From Lactuca virosa (taxonomy: Eukaryota; Streptophyta; Magnoliopsida; Asterales; Asteraceae), in NCBI GenBank assembly GCA_928212115.1, contig CAKMRJ010005523.1, positions 241,104,525 through 241,168,524 of the forward strand: 64,000 bases of DNA, read 5' to 3'. The notes beneath the pieces are model-generated. The model saw nothing but the letters and a program-made list of their open reading frames with translations. It was not told the origin of the DNA and made no database searches. The position numbers were made by a program, and so were the translations under genes. Below are positions 11,085 to 21,824 of the stretch, piece after piece. The first letter of the stretch is position 1. The number at the start of each line of letters is the position of its first letter.

Positions 11085-11278
11085 GTACTTCGGTTTTTCA
11101 AAAGAGGAGCTCGAGATGATTGCGGTGCACACACCATTTGTTTAGCCTGGGATGTTTATACTCCGATATATTTTGACAGAAGTTATGATATTTTTAGATA
11201 CATTATTGATGATTGTTATACGATTTTTGATGACTATGGTTTTCTTAATAATTAAAAAACGATATTTTTGGACTGTAT

Positions 11279-12757
11279 TTCTGGGATATTTCAATCGAAT
11301 ACCATCGGGTCCACTCAGTCATTAGACTGGAATACCCCTGGTCTGTTGACTCACTCACATAGCAGTAAAGTCTCAACCTAACACAATATGTTGACATATA
11401 ACAGATAACAAACATATTCAACAGATAGACAATCATGCAGCCAGAAATCACAGGTAGTCCTATAGATCTACCAGTTTATGCATATCAGCAACTATCATAT
11501 AATCATACCAATTTATCCCATACTCAGCATATCAGAAATCAATGTATAACAATATATCAATCCAATGGGACGGCCTTGGTGCCTTTGACCCGTAAGTACA
11601 GTGAGGAAAACTCACCTCACAATCTGACAAATAACTGATCAATACTCTGCTCCCAAACATCGGCTCAACCCAAATCCTAAATGTCAAAACATTATCCTTT
11701 AATAATATTTTCCCCAAAATGCCCTTGGTCAAACTTGGTCAACGGTCAGAAGTCAAACCAAGACCTAGTCGCGTCACCCAGTCGAGCCAACCCGACCAAC
11801 TCGACCCATCCTAGTACGTTGGGCATACTCTTCTGTACGTGGGGCGTACTCGATGTTTGACCAGATTACAAGATGATGACTGCGTACGTGCAACGTACCA
11901 CTTGGTACGCCCAACGTACGCGCCCTGTTCAACCCTTTCCTCATTAAGAGCTTAATACTCCAAATCTTCACATCCAAAGTCAGATCCAAAGCCAAAATAC
12001 CCTCAATAGTTATAAAGTTTCCAACTTTATGACTTTCCATCCCCATTAAGTGCTTAATACACAAAATCTCAACATCTTAATGCCTAAAGACCTTCTATAG
12101 CATGCATGGAGCAAAACTAACCATCAAGACCATATTTTTATGACTTAAGACCCCTCCTAAGGTCTGAAAGAATGACTTATTGGGTCAAGAACATGCCATG
12201 CTCAAGAATCACCATATTTAGGACAAAAAGTGTCTTAAAGGAAGAAAAGTCTAGATCTACAAGATGGAGTGATCAAGTTGTGAACTTTATACCTCCTAGA
12301 GGTTGCTAACAAGAAGATAATCTCAGATCCAAGATGCTTCCAAGCTCCAAGCTCTTCTTACCACCTTATTCTTCAAGAACACCTCCAAAACACTCCAATG
12401 GGCTCAAAATACACTCTTCTCATTTAGGGTTTGCTTAGGGTCGTTTTTCACAGAGGGAGGCTGATGAAGTAAAGAGAAATAAGGCTATAATGGTGTTTAT
12501 ATATGGACCAAACCCAAAATTAGGGTTTTCACTTTCTTCACGTACGCCCTGTGTATGAGGTGTACGTCCAGCATACTAGGGTGTGCCCTAGTACGCCTGT
12601 TGTACACAATGTACGTTCGACATACGAATCCTGGACAAAATTACTATATTACCACTATGGGCCAATTTAGCAACCTTCCTTAAACCCAAGGGTCAAAATT
12701 CAATATTATTCAAATATAGGTTTGAAATTGAAATTACCTTGACATCAGGATGTTACG
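11279..12757 (-). repeat. Truncated minus-strand gypsy LTR (LTR H)
   Basis: Starts at the right edge with a slightly damaged GTAACATCCTG at 12757. In minus order it has TACG-type palindromes at 12640-12540, a TATATAAAC box near 12505, the TAAAGTTTCCAACTTTA hairpin at 12011-12030, more GTACG/CGTAC palindromes at 11930-11810, a donor GAG|GTGAG at 11615 and the GGCACCAA hairpin at 11567-11593. The acceptor and 3' end are missing on the left, so it was cut off within the putative intron. Confidence 0.7.
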
Positions 12758-13819
12758 ATTATGAATGGATTGATTATTATCCTTGAGGTTTTTGCATGTG
12801 TGTTGGATGTTGGTGAACGTTGTTGTGGTTCAGAATTTCCTGTGTGTCTGGATATCAGTGTTGGGATCAAGTAGTAGACCTTACATTTGGCCTGGGAATT
12901 GAAGTATTGTTAAAGTTATCAGAGTCTAGCAGATTCTAAGTGGGGGAGAGTGGAGATCTCACAGTAAGAATACCTTATGCCAAGGTTCAGTTCGCAGTCG
13001 GATTGCTCTATTTCAAGATTTTCACACAATTGCTTAATCTTCTGATTTCGCATCGAGATCATCTTCAGTTGTTGAATTTCCTTTCAAGTGGTTTTATTTT
13101 TAGTTGTGATAGACATATGTACGGTATCCTCATTTTTTAGACTCTAGGGTGTTAGGAGCCTAGGTTAAGGGTTGTGAGGAGGGCTTCCGTGTTTGTTATT
13201 GTTTGATTGGGGCTTAAAAGTCTGAGTCACGGCCCAAGCGCCAGGTAGGGTTAGTTAAGTATTTTTGGGGTAAGCCCGAGTGATATTCTTGGTTAGCGGA
13301 TCGGGGGTAAGCCCGAGTGTGGTCAGTGGATAGATGGGCAGGGACGTTAGAGCCAAGTGGGAGCATGGTATTGTTTAGTATGCGACCGCTTGGTTTTCAT
13401 CACGTTGATGCATTCATATGCGGGATTATCCTAACAGTGTTTGGCCGAGAAGGTTTTGGACTATTCTAATCTGCAGATTTTCGGCCAGTTTAGTTGATGT
13501 GAGGGTTGTGTTAGACTTTGGCATCTGCATGTTTCAGATAAGGAAGGGGGGTGCTTTCCGTCATGATATAAGGAGCTTGTGTGAGGCCATATGGTATCAC
13601 CAAATTTTTAGGCTGGCAAAATTGTTGAGAGATGGTCAACTGTTGAAGATGTTGTAACAAATATGAATAAGATCTTGGAATCTCAGTTTCAGATGTTGGC
13701 ATTTCAAGGATCACATCCGCGTCGAAGGAGTCAGACTTGAAGGACCCTAAAGAGGTCACATAAAGAAGTAAAAGTGAAAATTGATTTTGTGGAAAAAATC
13801 TAATTAAGTGGGGGAGAAT
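12758..13819 (+). other. 3' internal region of a second plus-strand gypsy element
   Basis: No gene. Contains a PPT-like AGTGGGGGAGAGTGG near 12938 and, at the end, AAGTGGGGGAGAAT abutting the LTR at 13820, the same arrangement as at 8562-8576. Confidence 0.6.
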
Positions 13820-15148
13820 TGTAACACCCGCTTTCTGGTCATTTCTTAATTCAGGATTGTGGACCGAACGTCGATCATGTAAAGGCTTTGGGCCTTAAGG
13901 AAGTAAAATTTTTACCTTTTGGGAGTTGATAATGTTGGTTGTGAGATTTAGCCCTTGAATTGTGTATTGGACCGAAGCGTAGATAGTGAAAAGTTATAGA
14001 CCAGGCTTCTCACTATCTAGAAGTTTTTAGTTCTAGAAGTTTTTAGTCTAAAGTAACTACATAAGATTGTGGGGCTCTTCAATACCTTTCCTTGCATCAA
14101 AAGAAAGTCGAAAATAGATTTGAAACGAAGAAGTTATGGTCATTTGAAGTTGAAGTGGAAATTGGGGATTTTTGGATTACGCACGGCGTAATGGGCCTTT
14201 AATGAATTACACGGGGTATAATTAAGAGGTACGCATGGTGGACTCCACCATAGTGCAAACCCTAAATTTGGGGTTTTGAGCCCTATTTCAACACCTTAAC
14301 CTCCATAAACCTCTTCCATTCTCAGCCTCCATCTCACCAAAAGACTCCCTTGAAACCCTAACCCCATATTTGAGCCTTGTTAGCTAAAAAGTGTGTTTTT
14401 GGGTGCCTTTGAAGGAAGAAGAAGTTGGCGGTGTTGCTTGGAAAGCTTCAAGCTTTATGGATCTGTGATGTGCAACTCTCAATTATTCTCCAAGAGGTAT
14501 AAAGTTTAGAGCTTGGTGAATGAATTGTTAGATCTAGTTAGTTCTTAGATCTATGTCCCTTTTGTCCCATATTCTTGGTCTAGTTGAGTATGAGCTACTC
14601 CAGACCTCATGAGTATCATTTTCAGATGAATTTGTGTGCATGGAATCATAAAAATGCAATCTTGATCCTTCCCTTCCACCTATGCAAGAGATATGAAGTT
14701 TTGAGTGGTGTAATAAGTTGGGGTTTTGGTTTTAGGCACTTTCTAGCCATGCAAAGTCATAAAGTTAGTAACTTTATGATTTAGGATGACATTTGGGATT
14801 AGATCTGATTTTTGGAGGAAAGGTCTTAAGGGAATAATTGCTTAACAAATGGGGTGAAATGGACTTACGTACGCAGGGCATACCTAAGGAGTACACAACG
14901 GGTGCAAGGGTTAAGTCGCGTACGCCATGCGTAAAGATAGAGTACGCATGGCGTACTCAACCTGATATGGACTTTGACATTTTTTGAGCATTGACCGATG
15001 ACTTTTTGACAACGTTTGACTTTGGGTCAAACTTGAGGGTTTTGGACTATTGATTAAGATTCTTCCATGTTTTGGTGTTAGAGGGCTCACGGGAGCAAGC
15101 AGTGCAGAAAGGGAAGCGCGCCGCATTTTTTTGGGCTCTTCGATTTAG

Positions 15149-15411
15149 GTGAGTTTTCCTCACTTTATCTGTGGGTCGAAGGCACCAATGCCGGCCCACT
15201 AGCTTTGATTATCATTTGGTAGAGGGATGCCATAAGGAATGCGTGTAGTCACGTAGGATAGACTGAGGACTCTTGATTTAGGCTTTCTTCTTTGGTTGTG
15301 GCTTTAGAGTGGGATCATCTATTTAGGTGTCTATCTCACCTCTGGGTACATATGGTTATGCATTCCTTAGATTGTTGGTTATGTATACTTGTGTATAGAA
15401 TGTTGCAATGA

Positions 15412-15479
<68 letters not shown>

Positions 15480-16073
15480 TGGTGTGATAGGATACAACAG
15501 TAGTGGTATGCTGGTTAGAGTACCAGTAGGCTGGTTATCGTCTAGTGGATTACCCTAGGGGTTGTATGTAATCATGCAGGGTAGCCTGAGAACTCTTGAT
15601 CTAGGCTTTCTTGCTTGTTCCTTGTTTGGTTGTGGCTTTAGAGGAGGATCATAGGTTCGGGTGGCTATCTCACCTCTGGTTACTTATGCTTAAGCATTCC
15701 ATGGAGGTTAGCTGGTAGTGAAGTAGTGTGCTATGAGAGCTCTAGTAGGCAGTAGTGACATGTATGATTGTAATTTGCTTGTATTATGTGCCTACTTGAT
15801 CCATGATTGTTTATATGTAGAAATATGGTGGCGAATGAGGTTGAGGCGGTCATACTCTGTGTTGTAGTCCAAGATACCCGGTACGGGCCGGTTGTATGCC
15901 ATAGTCACGGAGGCTTGGGATGAGCGGTTGGGTTGAGGCGGCAGGCCAACATACCCGGGGTAATCCAATCCGATGATTGTGGACCGGACATGCATGCTAG
16001 TATGTTTGTTGTATGGGGTATTTTGGGGATAGTCACTAAGCATTAGGCTTACCCAGTTGATGTTGGTTTTCAG
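15149..16073 (+). other. Putative LTR-borne leader intron in LTR I
   Basis: Donor TTTAG|GTGAGTTTTCCTCAC (itself a GTGAG/CTCAC hairpin) at 15149; second hairpin at 15171-15199 with loop GGCACCAATG and GTGGG/CCCAC stem; TCACTAAGC about 40 bp before acceptor GTTGGTTTTCAG|GCA at 16073. Two 150-bp direct repeats (15223-15368 and 15551-15690) lie inside. Confidence 0.5.
15416..15476. repeat. (TA)n microsatellite
   Basis: Uninterrupted TA dinucleotides between the two 150-bp direct repeats of LTR I. Confidence 0.95.
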
Positions 16074-16272
16074 GCATCATCGACTCATAGGAAGGCGAAT
16101 GCATGACTGTACACACTCATCAGCAACATTGAGGATTTCGCGTTATTATATTACTCTGATTTTCAATAAATGTAACTTAAAATAAATGGTTTTCATAACT
16201 TGTATTCTAAAAATGAGCAGTTTACCTTAATTAAAAATGAAAAAAAAATTGATGTGAAATTGGGATATTACA

Positions 16273-16721
16273 TTGGTATTACATAAACGCAACCGTAAAT
16301 GGATGTTATAAATGTAGTTCCATGTGTTCCATGATGAGTAAAGGTTATAATTATGTAGTCAAAGTTTATTCGTTCCTTTTTCCTTAATAGCAAAAAAGAT
16401 ATAGCTTTGGGGCCCTCAGTGAGTTGATGTTGACATTAAGTGCTAGGCCTAGTCCGGATCAAACTGATGTGTTCAATTTTTAGTTTGAGTGTAGTCATCA
16501 TAAATAGGTAATCGGGAAATAGAATCTTGGACTATGGGATTGATTTATATCCATGTATCATGCCTATATGATATCTTAGAATGAAGGAATAGTTGATCAC
16601 TTATCTAAGGGTCGACATTTGATTATTTCAGAGTTCGGCTATGGTTGTTGAAGGCACACTTTTCTGGTTATTCGAAGTCTATATTTTCAATTGTAGTTGA
16701 TGACTTTTTCAAGTGGGAAAC
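16273..16721 (+). other. 3' internal remnant of a plus-strand copia element
   Basis: No gene. Ends with the purine-rich CAAGTGGGAAAC that abuts the copia-type LTR start TGTTGGAATAGG at 16722. Where this element begins on the left is unclear. Confidence 0.5.
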
Positions 16722-17289
16722 TGTTGGAATAGGTGTCCAAGGTCACAACTAAGTTGGTCAAGGTCATAACTAAATTGGTATAACTTTATGGAATAAAAGT
16801 AAACTCCTTTTGGGGTTGCCCTCAATAACTAGAAATAGCTAGAAATGACTTTAGGAGAGAGATAAAATTGTTTGTAAAATTATTATATAATTAATAAATT
16901 AATTAGAAATAACTAGAATTAGTTGATTATTAATCAGAATTAATCTGGAATTAATTCGAGATTAATTGGAATTAATTAAAGGTACAATGGTTGAATTATA
17001 AATGTTCATAATTGAGGAAAGAAAGACAATTCTAGATCCTTCGTAGTAGGTGTAACATCCCAAAATCCAAGACCAAAGATTTCATTTTTAATTTAATAAT
17101 TCATAAAGCAGATTATTGAAAACATCATCAAGTTATCTCATATCATAAAAACCCATAAGTCAAATATCTCAAAAACATGTCATGTTATAATAATGTCAGA
17201 GTACAAATCCCAAGAATCTCATGTGCGGAAAATCGTGTATGTGATGCGCTGCAGTCATGCCGGCCCCTTCCCTTTCGAAGAAGATGTAC

Positions 17290-17825
17290 CTGAAACCAAA
17301 ACTGAAAACCGTAAGCACGAAGCTTAGGAGTTCCCCCATCATACCACATACCATACAATACACATACTACCTAGCATACTCGGGTGATGGCCTACCCCTT
17401 CGGTCTCTTTCAACCGGTAACCGCCTAGCAAATCAGGCTGCTGGTCTACCCCTTCGGTCTCTTTCAACCGGTAACTGCCTAGCACATCAGGGTGCTGGCC
17501 TACCCCTTCGGTCCTTTCGACCGGTATCGAGGACTATTTCACCCCCTACTACTACCATATATCATTCTAATACATAAACACATAAATCACATACAGCCTA
17601 GCATATCAGGGTGCTGGCCTACCCCTTCGGTCCTTTCGACCGGTAACAGGGTCTATCTCACCCCTCCTACCCCTATAACATGATATCATAGCATACTAGC
17701 ACATAAATCATAACATATCATGGCATACCAGACAATTATCACAAAGACAATCATCTCTATTATATTCACCTACCAGTGGGCCGACATTGGTGCCTTAGAC
17801 CCACTTCTACTGGAAGGTAAATCAC
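17290..17825 (-). other. Putative LTR-borne leader intron in LTR F
   Basis: Minus-strand donor TCGAG|GTGATTTACC at 17825 (the GTGAG consensus is altered to GTGAT) and acceptor GGTTTCAG|GTACATC ending at 17290. The GGCACCAATG hairpin at 17776-17804 lies just inside the donor. Confidence 0.5.
17370..17650. repeat. Tandem repeat of 60-70 bp in LTR F, four copies
   Basis: Core CTGGCCTACCCCTTCGGTC followed by TTTCAACCGGTAAC or TTTCGACCGGTAAC. GGTC/GACC pairs give each unit a dyad. Located inside the putative intron. Confidence 0.85.
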
Positions 17826-17994
17826 CTCGATAACTGGAAGTAGCTGCAAAAACTCTGGCTCCGGATATCACCCGACTCAAGCCCTATACATAGAAGATTT
17901 TCTTTAATTCCTTTTTCATACTCATAACCCCTTAAGGGTCACTTTGGTCAAAGTCCAAGTCAAAGTCAACATTCTGGTTAAAGTCAACATTCTG

Positions 17995-18205
17995 GTTGAC
18001 TCAACTCGTCGAGTTGGTCCATCAACTCGCCGAGTTCCATAAATCATAAACCCTACAATCACGATCCAACTCGTCGACTTTCTCATGAACTCATCGAGTT
18101 TCTCCTATCACAGAATCGGGACTTTCCAACCCCACTCGTCGAGTCCGTACTGAACTTGTCAAGTCTTTCCTTTTTCGGAATCGGGGCACTTCGACCCAAC
18201 TCGTC
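17995..18205. repeat. ACTCGTCGAGT palindrome cluster in LTR F (downstream cluster)
   Basis: At least seven dyads: CAACTCGTCGAGTTG, AACTCGCCGAGTT, AACTCGTCGACTT, AACTCATCGAGTT, CACTCGTCGAGTC and similar. The partner cluster lies at 25320-25440. Confidence 0.85.
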
Positions 18206-18343
18206 GAGTTCTTCAGTCTGTTAAGCTTTCTTAATGCATTAAGTCACAAATCTTCATATCTAAGCTCCATACTTCATAAACAGACTGGAAATGTCCTTGG
18301 AAGGGTAAAGTTTCCAACTTTACCTGTTAATACTCTTCCTAAA

Positions 18344-18362
18344 GATATATATATATATATAT
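18344..18362. repeat. Short (TA)n tract
   Basis: About nine TA units in LTR F, downstream of the AACTTTAC hairpin. Confidence 0.9.
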
Positions 18363-18491
18363 AACTCAAACCCTAACTCTAAAAGGTTTAGATCTTGATC
18401 CAAAAGCCATTTATACTTCAAGATAGGGTGTACAAACAGATATATGGACCTTAGAGACTAGATAAACACGTAAAGTCTCTGTATTTCCTTC

Positions 18492-19021
18492 TGATGACAC
18501 GCCCCTTAGAGCGGGCCCGAAACAGGCGAGCCTCGACAAAGCGCCTCCGACGGGGAGCCGACTCAGCGACCCCGGACTCCCGCGAGGCGGCCGCACAGAA
18601 GGCTCGCCCTTGCCAGAATATTGTCTTTTAGCCACATCCCAGGGACAACGGCTCCAGACGACAAAGTGTCCAGACAGAGCACAATCGCCTGGACCAATCA
18701 CCGGGCTGAGCACGAATGTGGAGCAGGGCTCCCCAATAAGAGCGACAGATCCTGTCGGGACTGCAGTACCGGTCCCTATTACGGACCGAGGAAGATCTCC
18801 ACTATAAAAGGACCTCACCTTGGTCCTGGTAAGGCAAGTCATTCCACTCCTCAATCTCTCACTCTCACGATAACCCTCAGCATACTAACTTGACCGTCAG
18901 AGCGTCTTTCCGGGACCCCCTCCCGGAAAACGGATGACGGGTTTCTTTCTTGTGTGACCTCTCAGACATAAAGAACTTCGAATCTCTCTCACATCAAGTG
19001 GTTCGGAGCCAGGTCGCATCA
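18492..19021 (+). repeat. 5' LTR of the Tat-like element
   Basis: TGATGACACGCCCC to CAGGTCGCATCA, 530 bp. A TATA box TATAAAAG lies at 18803-18810. Repeated nearly identically at 24312-24838. Confidence 0.95.
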
Positions 19022-19042
19022 TTTGGCGCCATCTGTTTGTGT
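19022..19042 (+). other. Primer-binding site of the Tat-like element
   Basis: TTTGGCGCCATCTG begins at the first base after the 5' LTR. TGGCGCC-type sites are usual for Tat and Athila elements; the exact tRNA is not determined here. Confidence 0.75.
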
Positions 19043-19092
19043 GACAACAGATACGCAAACCCTTCACCCTTTGTCCCCTTGTGCAACCAACC

Positions 19093-21093
19093 ATGGCGAA
19101 AAATGCAACCGGAGAACCATCGGAGCCGCCACACTGTCCGATACATCCAATGGGACCGCTGGAGGCAGCTAACACCCCGGTCGTCTCCCTTCCCGGAGAA
19201 CAACCGCCATTCCTCGAAGCACCATCGTCTTTAGGGGACCCGTCGCCAAACCTTGAAACCATACCAACTCACGGTGGCCCACCGCCACAAATTGCAACGG
19301 CTACGCCACGAGACCCACCCTTAACTCCTCTCACCACCATCACACATGCTACCTTACCCCAAAACCAGCCGATATTTACCACGCCATTTCCATTCTTCAA
19401 CACTGTTACCCCTCATGGCACCCAAATAACACCCGTCACACCCTCCATAAATAACCTATACGCACACGGGACCATGTTTAATGCGAGCGCTGCAACACAA
19501 CCACGAAACCACCAGTTACTAACATCAGCCGCCACACCAACGATGCCATCTTCTTTTTACCAACAAACACCTATAGCCCAATAGCCAATAACCATGGCCC
19601 AACAGCAAACACCTATAGCCCAACAGCCAATAACCATGGCCTAACAGCAAACGCCTATACTCCAGCAACCAATACCCATGGCCCAACAACAGACGCCCTT
19701 AATCCAGCAACAAATCCCTTTGACATATAATCTCCCAAACCTGAACCAGCCACTTAACCAGTATGGCTTACCGATACCAAATCTGAGTGCTTACAACAAC
19801 ATGCTCGCACAGCCTTTCCTGGCAATGCAACAACCAGGATACCATTTCAACCAGCAAATCCCAACCCAATATTGCTCGTCACGAAGTGTTCTGTCGTCGT
19901 TCGTCAAAGAACTCTTGGAGTATGAAATCCCCAACACCGCTAAACTACCCCATCTTAGGACGTACGACGGAACTACCAACCCAAATAGCCATATCGACAC
20001 GTACGAGTGGACCATGACGTCTCTCAAGTTGGATGAGATATTCTGGTGTACATACTTCCCTACTACCTTGGACGGTAACGCAGGAACATAGTTCAAAACG
20101 CTACGACCGGGCAGCATTAACAACTTCACCCAGTTGAAATACCTGTTCCTAACGAACTTCATGCAACTCCGGAAATACAAAGGCGATTGCCACTCAATCA
20201 TTGGGTGTAAACAAAGGGAAGGAGAGTCAGTCAAGGACTACTTCGCTAGATTCACCAAGGCTACGTTAGATGTCCCAGGTCACGACGAAGGGCTAATTGC
20301 AGGCGTATTTACCTGGGGACTGTTGTCGGGATCGTTATCCCAAAAACTCATGGGTAAACAACCCAAAACAAGGGCCAAATTAAAAGAATGAGTGGAGCGC
20401 TACCTACACCAGGAGGAGGGTGAAGCGTCAAAGCAGGCGTACCTCAATGTCATGAAAACCTCTGCGGGTAGGCATAACAACTACCCCATAATCCCCCTCG
20501 ACCCCCGGGGAGGAAACAGGTTCATAAGTCGAGACAGGCGACCGCCAAGCCGTTTTCGACCGTTCTCTAGGGACGATAGGCGGGGTAGAAGGACCGAAGT
20601 ATACACGGTCCATGAGAAGCCAGCAGAAAAAGGCACTAAAACGCGGTACTGCGAGTACCACAAGAGTCGAACACACGACACTTTCAATTGTGCAGTGCTA
20701 AAAAGGGAAATCGAAGAAAAGCAGTTGAAAGGAAATGTGATAGAAATCGTCAAAAGTCTACGAGCCAAGTTCGACGCAGACAACCCAAAAGACGCTCCCA
20801 AGAAAATGGAACAAAAACTGGAGATTCTAATAATTCACCACAAAAGGGGGAGGGCGGAGCGTACGGAGGACACACGAGACATCACAGAGGCAATGCAGGG
20901 GATGACATTCTCCATACGCGACCCACGCCCAACCGGGTGGAACAGGAACGACCCCCTGGTCATTCAGGGGTCAATCAAGAATGCAGTCATCCACCGGGTA
21001 TACATTGACACCGGAAGCTCAGCAGACATCATCTATGAGCACTGCTTCATACTATTGCCAAGCGCGTGGAAAGATACTACAATCAGCGAGTAA
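19093..21093 (+). pseudogene. gag-protease polyprotein of the Tat-like element
   Basis: One frame throughout, starting at ATG 19093 (MAKNATGEPSEPP) rather than the upstream GTG. It is interrupted by in-frame stops near 19582, 19642, 20089 and 20389; two replace likely Trp and Arg codons, so the frame was lost by point mutation. Regions in order: a proline- and glutamine-rich N-terminus with NPMAQQQ-type repeats, the Gag domain (YEIPNTAKLPHLRTYDGT, later YFARFTKATLDVPGH), a CX2HX4HX4C-like knuckle (CEYHKSRTHDTFNC), and the aspartic protease motif VYIDTGSSADIIYEHCF. It stops soon after, where a deletion joins it to the integrase tail. Confidence 0.85.
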
Positions 21094-21302
21094 AAAACAA
21101 GGTGTTCCGAGTAGGAGACTATGTTTTACGAAAAAACGAAGCCAGCCATGCCCAACCCCGGGGGAAGTTAAGTCAAACCTGGGAAGGACCATACAAGGTA
21201 ATTAAGGCGCACCGCAACGACTCCTACTCCATTGAAACTCCGGAGGGGAGGCAGATACCCAGAACATGGAACGCAAGGAACTTAAGGAAGTTCCACGTCT
21301 AG
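21066..21302 (+). pseudogene. Integrase C-terminal tail of the Tat-like element
   Basis: Reads RVKNKVFRVGDYVLRK, then GKLSQTWEGPYKVIKAH and ending in RNLRKFHV, the SH3-like integrase tail of Tat elements. It overlaps the end of the gag-protease frame in a different frame, because the rest of pol was deleted at about 21055-21075. The tail itself is free of stops. Confidence 0.85.
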
Positions 21303-21824
21303 GCAATGATAGAACCCTATATAGAAGGGAAGTCGAAGGCACACAGTCTTCAAGAAAAATCGTGAACCCCTGAACAGCATGGAAATGGGGAAAACATCCC
21401 AGGGCCGGACTGATCACCTGGACCAATAGATGGACTCTCAGAGAAGTCCAATATGAAATTATTGTACGAAGCAACCATGTACCATAAATACATAAATAAA
21501 AGAACATGCATTGTCTTTAGTATGTAATGCAGTGAGCACATCTAACACACATAGCACAGAGGATACTCAGCGAATCCAAGATATAGCACACACAAACATA
21601 AAACATATAATATAGAAGAAGGCCTAACAAGTGGCCAGCTTACATAGAGGGTTCGATAAAATTGATAAAAAGCATAACAGATAGACCATTGTCTGTTTAC
21701 ACACAACAGCCTTAGAGGCCACAAACTACGAACATCAAAACAAAGGCCTCAGAGGCCATAAAATAACCAAAAGACAACAACACAAAGGTTCAACAAGATT
21801 CTTTCACACCCCAGAAGGGTAGCT
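21303..21824. other. Spacer between sense and antisense genes of the Tat-like element
   Basis: No convincing frame or repeat. It would be the 3' flank of both convergent genes. Confidence 0.5.

Larger units (their letters stand above)
1..11278 (+). mobile_element. Non-autonomous Ty3/gypsy element, 5' end outside window (element B)
   Basis: Plus-strand order is gag remnant (58-1092), noncoding internal DNA with a 59-bp tandem array, an inserted foreign element (2286-7864), more noncoding DNA, a polypurine tract (AAGTGGGGGAGAAT, 8562-8575) and a 3' LTR beginning TGTAACATCC at 8576. No reverse transcriptase or integrase can be read in the roughly 1.9 kb of internal DNA after gag, so mobilisation would have needed a helper. 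The 5' LTR lies outside the window. The LTR end near 11278 is approximate, placed by comparison with the end of the LTR at 45128. Assignment to Ty3/gypsy rests on the gag motifs and the polypurine tract. Confidence 0.7.
8576..11278 (+). repeat. 3' LTR of element B
   Basis: Begins TGTAACATCC directly after the polypurine tract; about 2.7 kb. Three long dyads made of CCACC and GGTGG lie at 9523-9544, 9681-9706 and 9764-9794. A splice-like donor is at 10409 and acceptor at 11084. The reading frames inside (9153-9753) are low-complexity and not convincing genes. The end is placed where GGACTGTA matches the terminal GGACTGTTACA of the LTR at 45128; the last bases are degenerate. Confidence 0.75.
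13820..16272 (+). repeat. 3' LTR of the second plus-strand gypsy element (LTR I)
   Basis: TGTAACACCCG at 13820 to GGGATATTACA at 16272, 2.45 kb with near-inverted ends. Parts in order: TTACGCACGGCGTAA-type palindromes near 14176-14245, TATA-like region near 14285, CATAAAGTTAGTAACTTTATG at 14758-14778, TACGCATGGCGTA palindromes at 14867-14960, donor at 15149, hairpin at 15171-15199, duplicated 150-bp block, acceptor at 16073. Confidence 0.8.
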
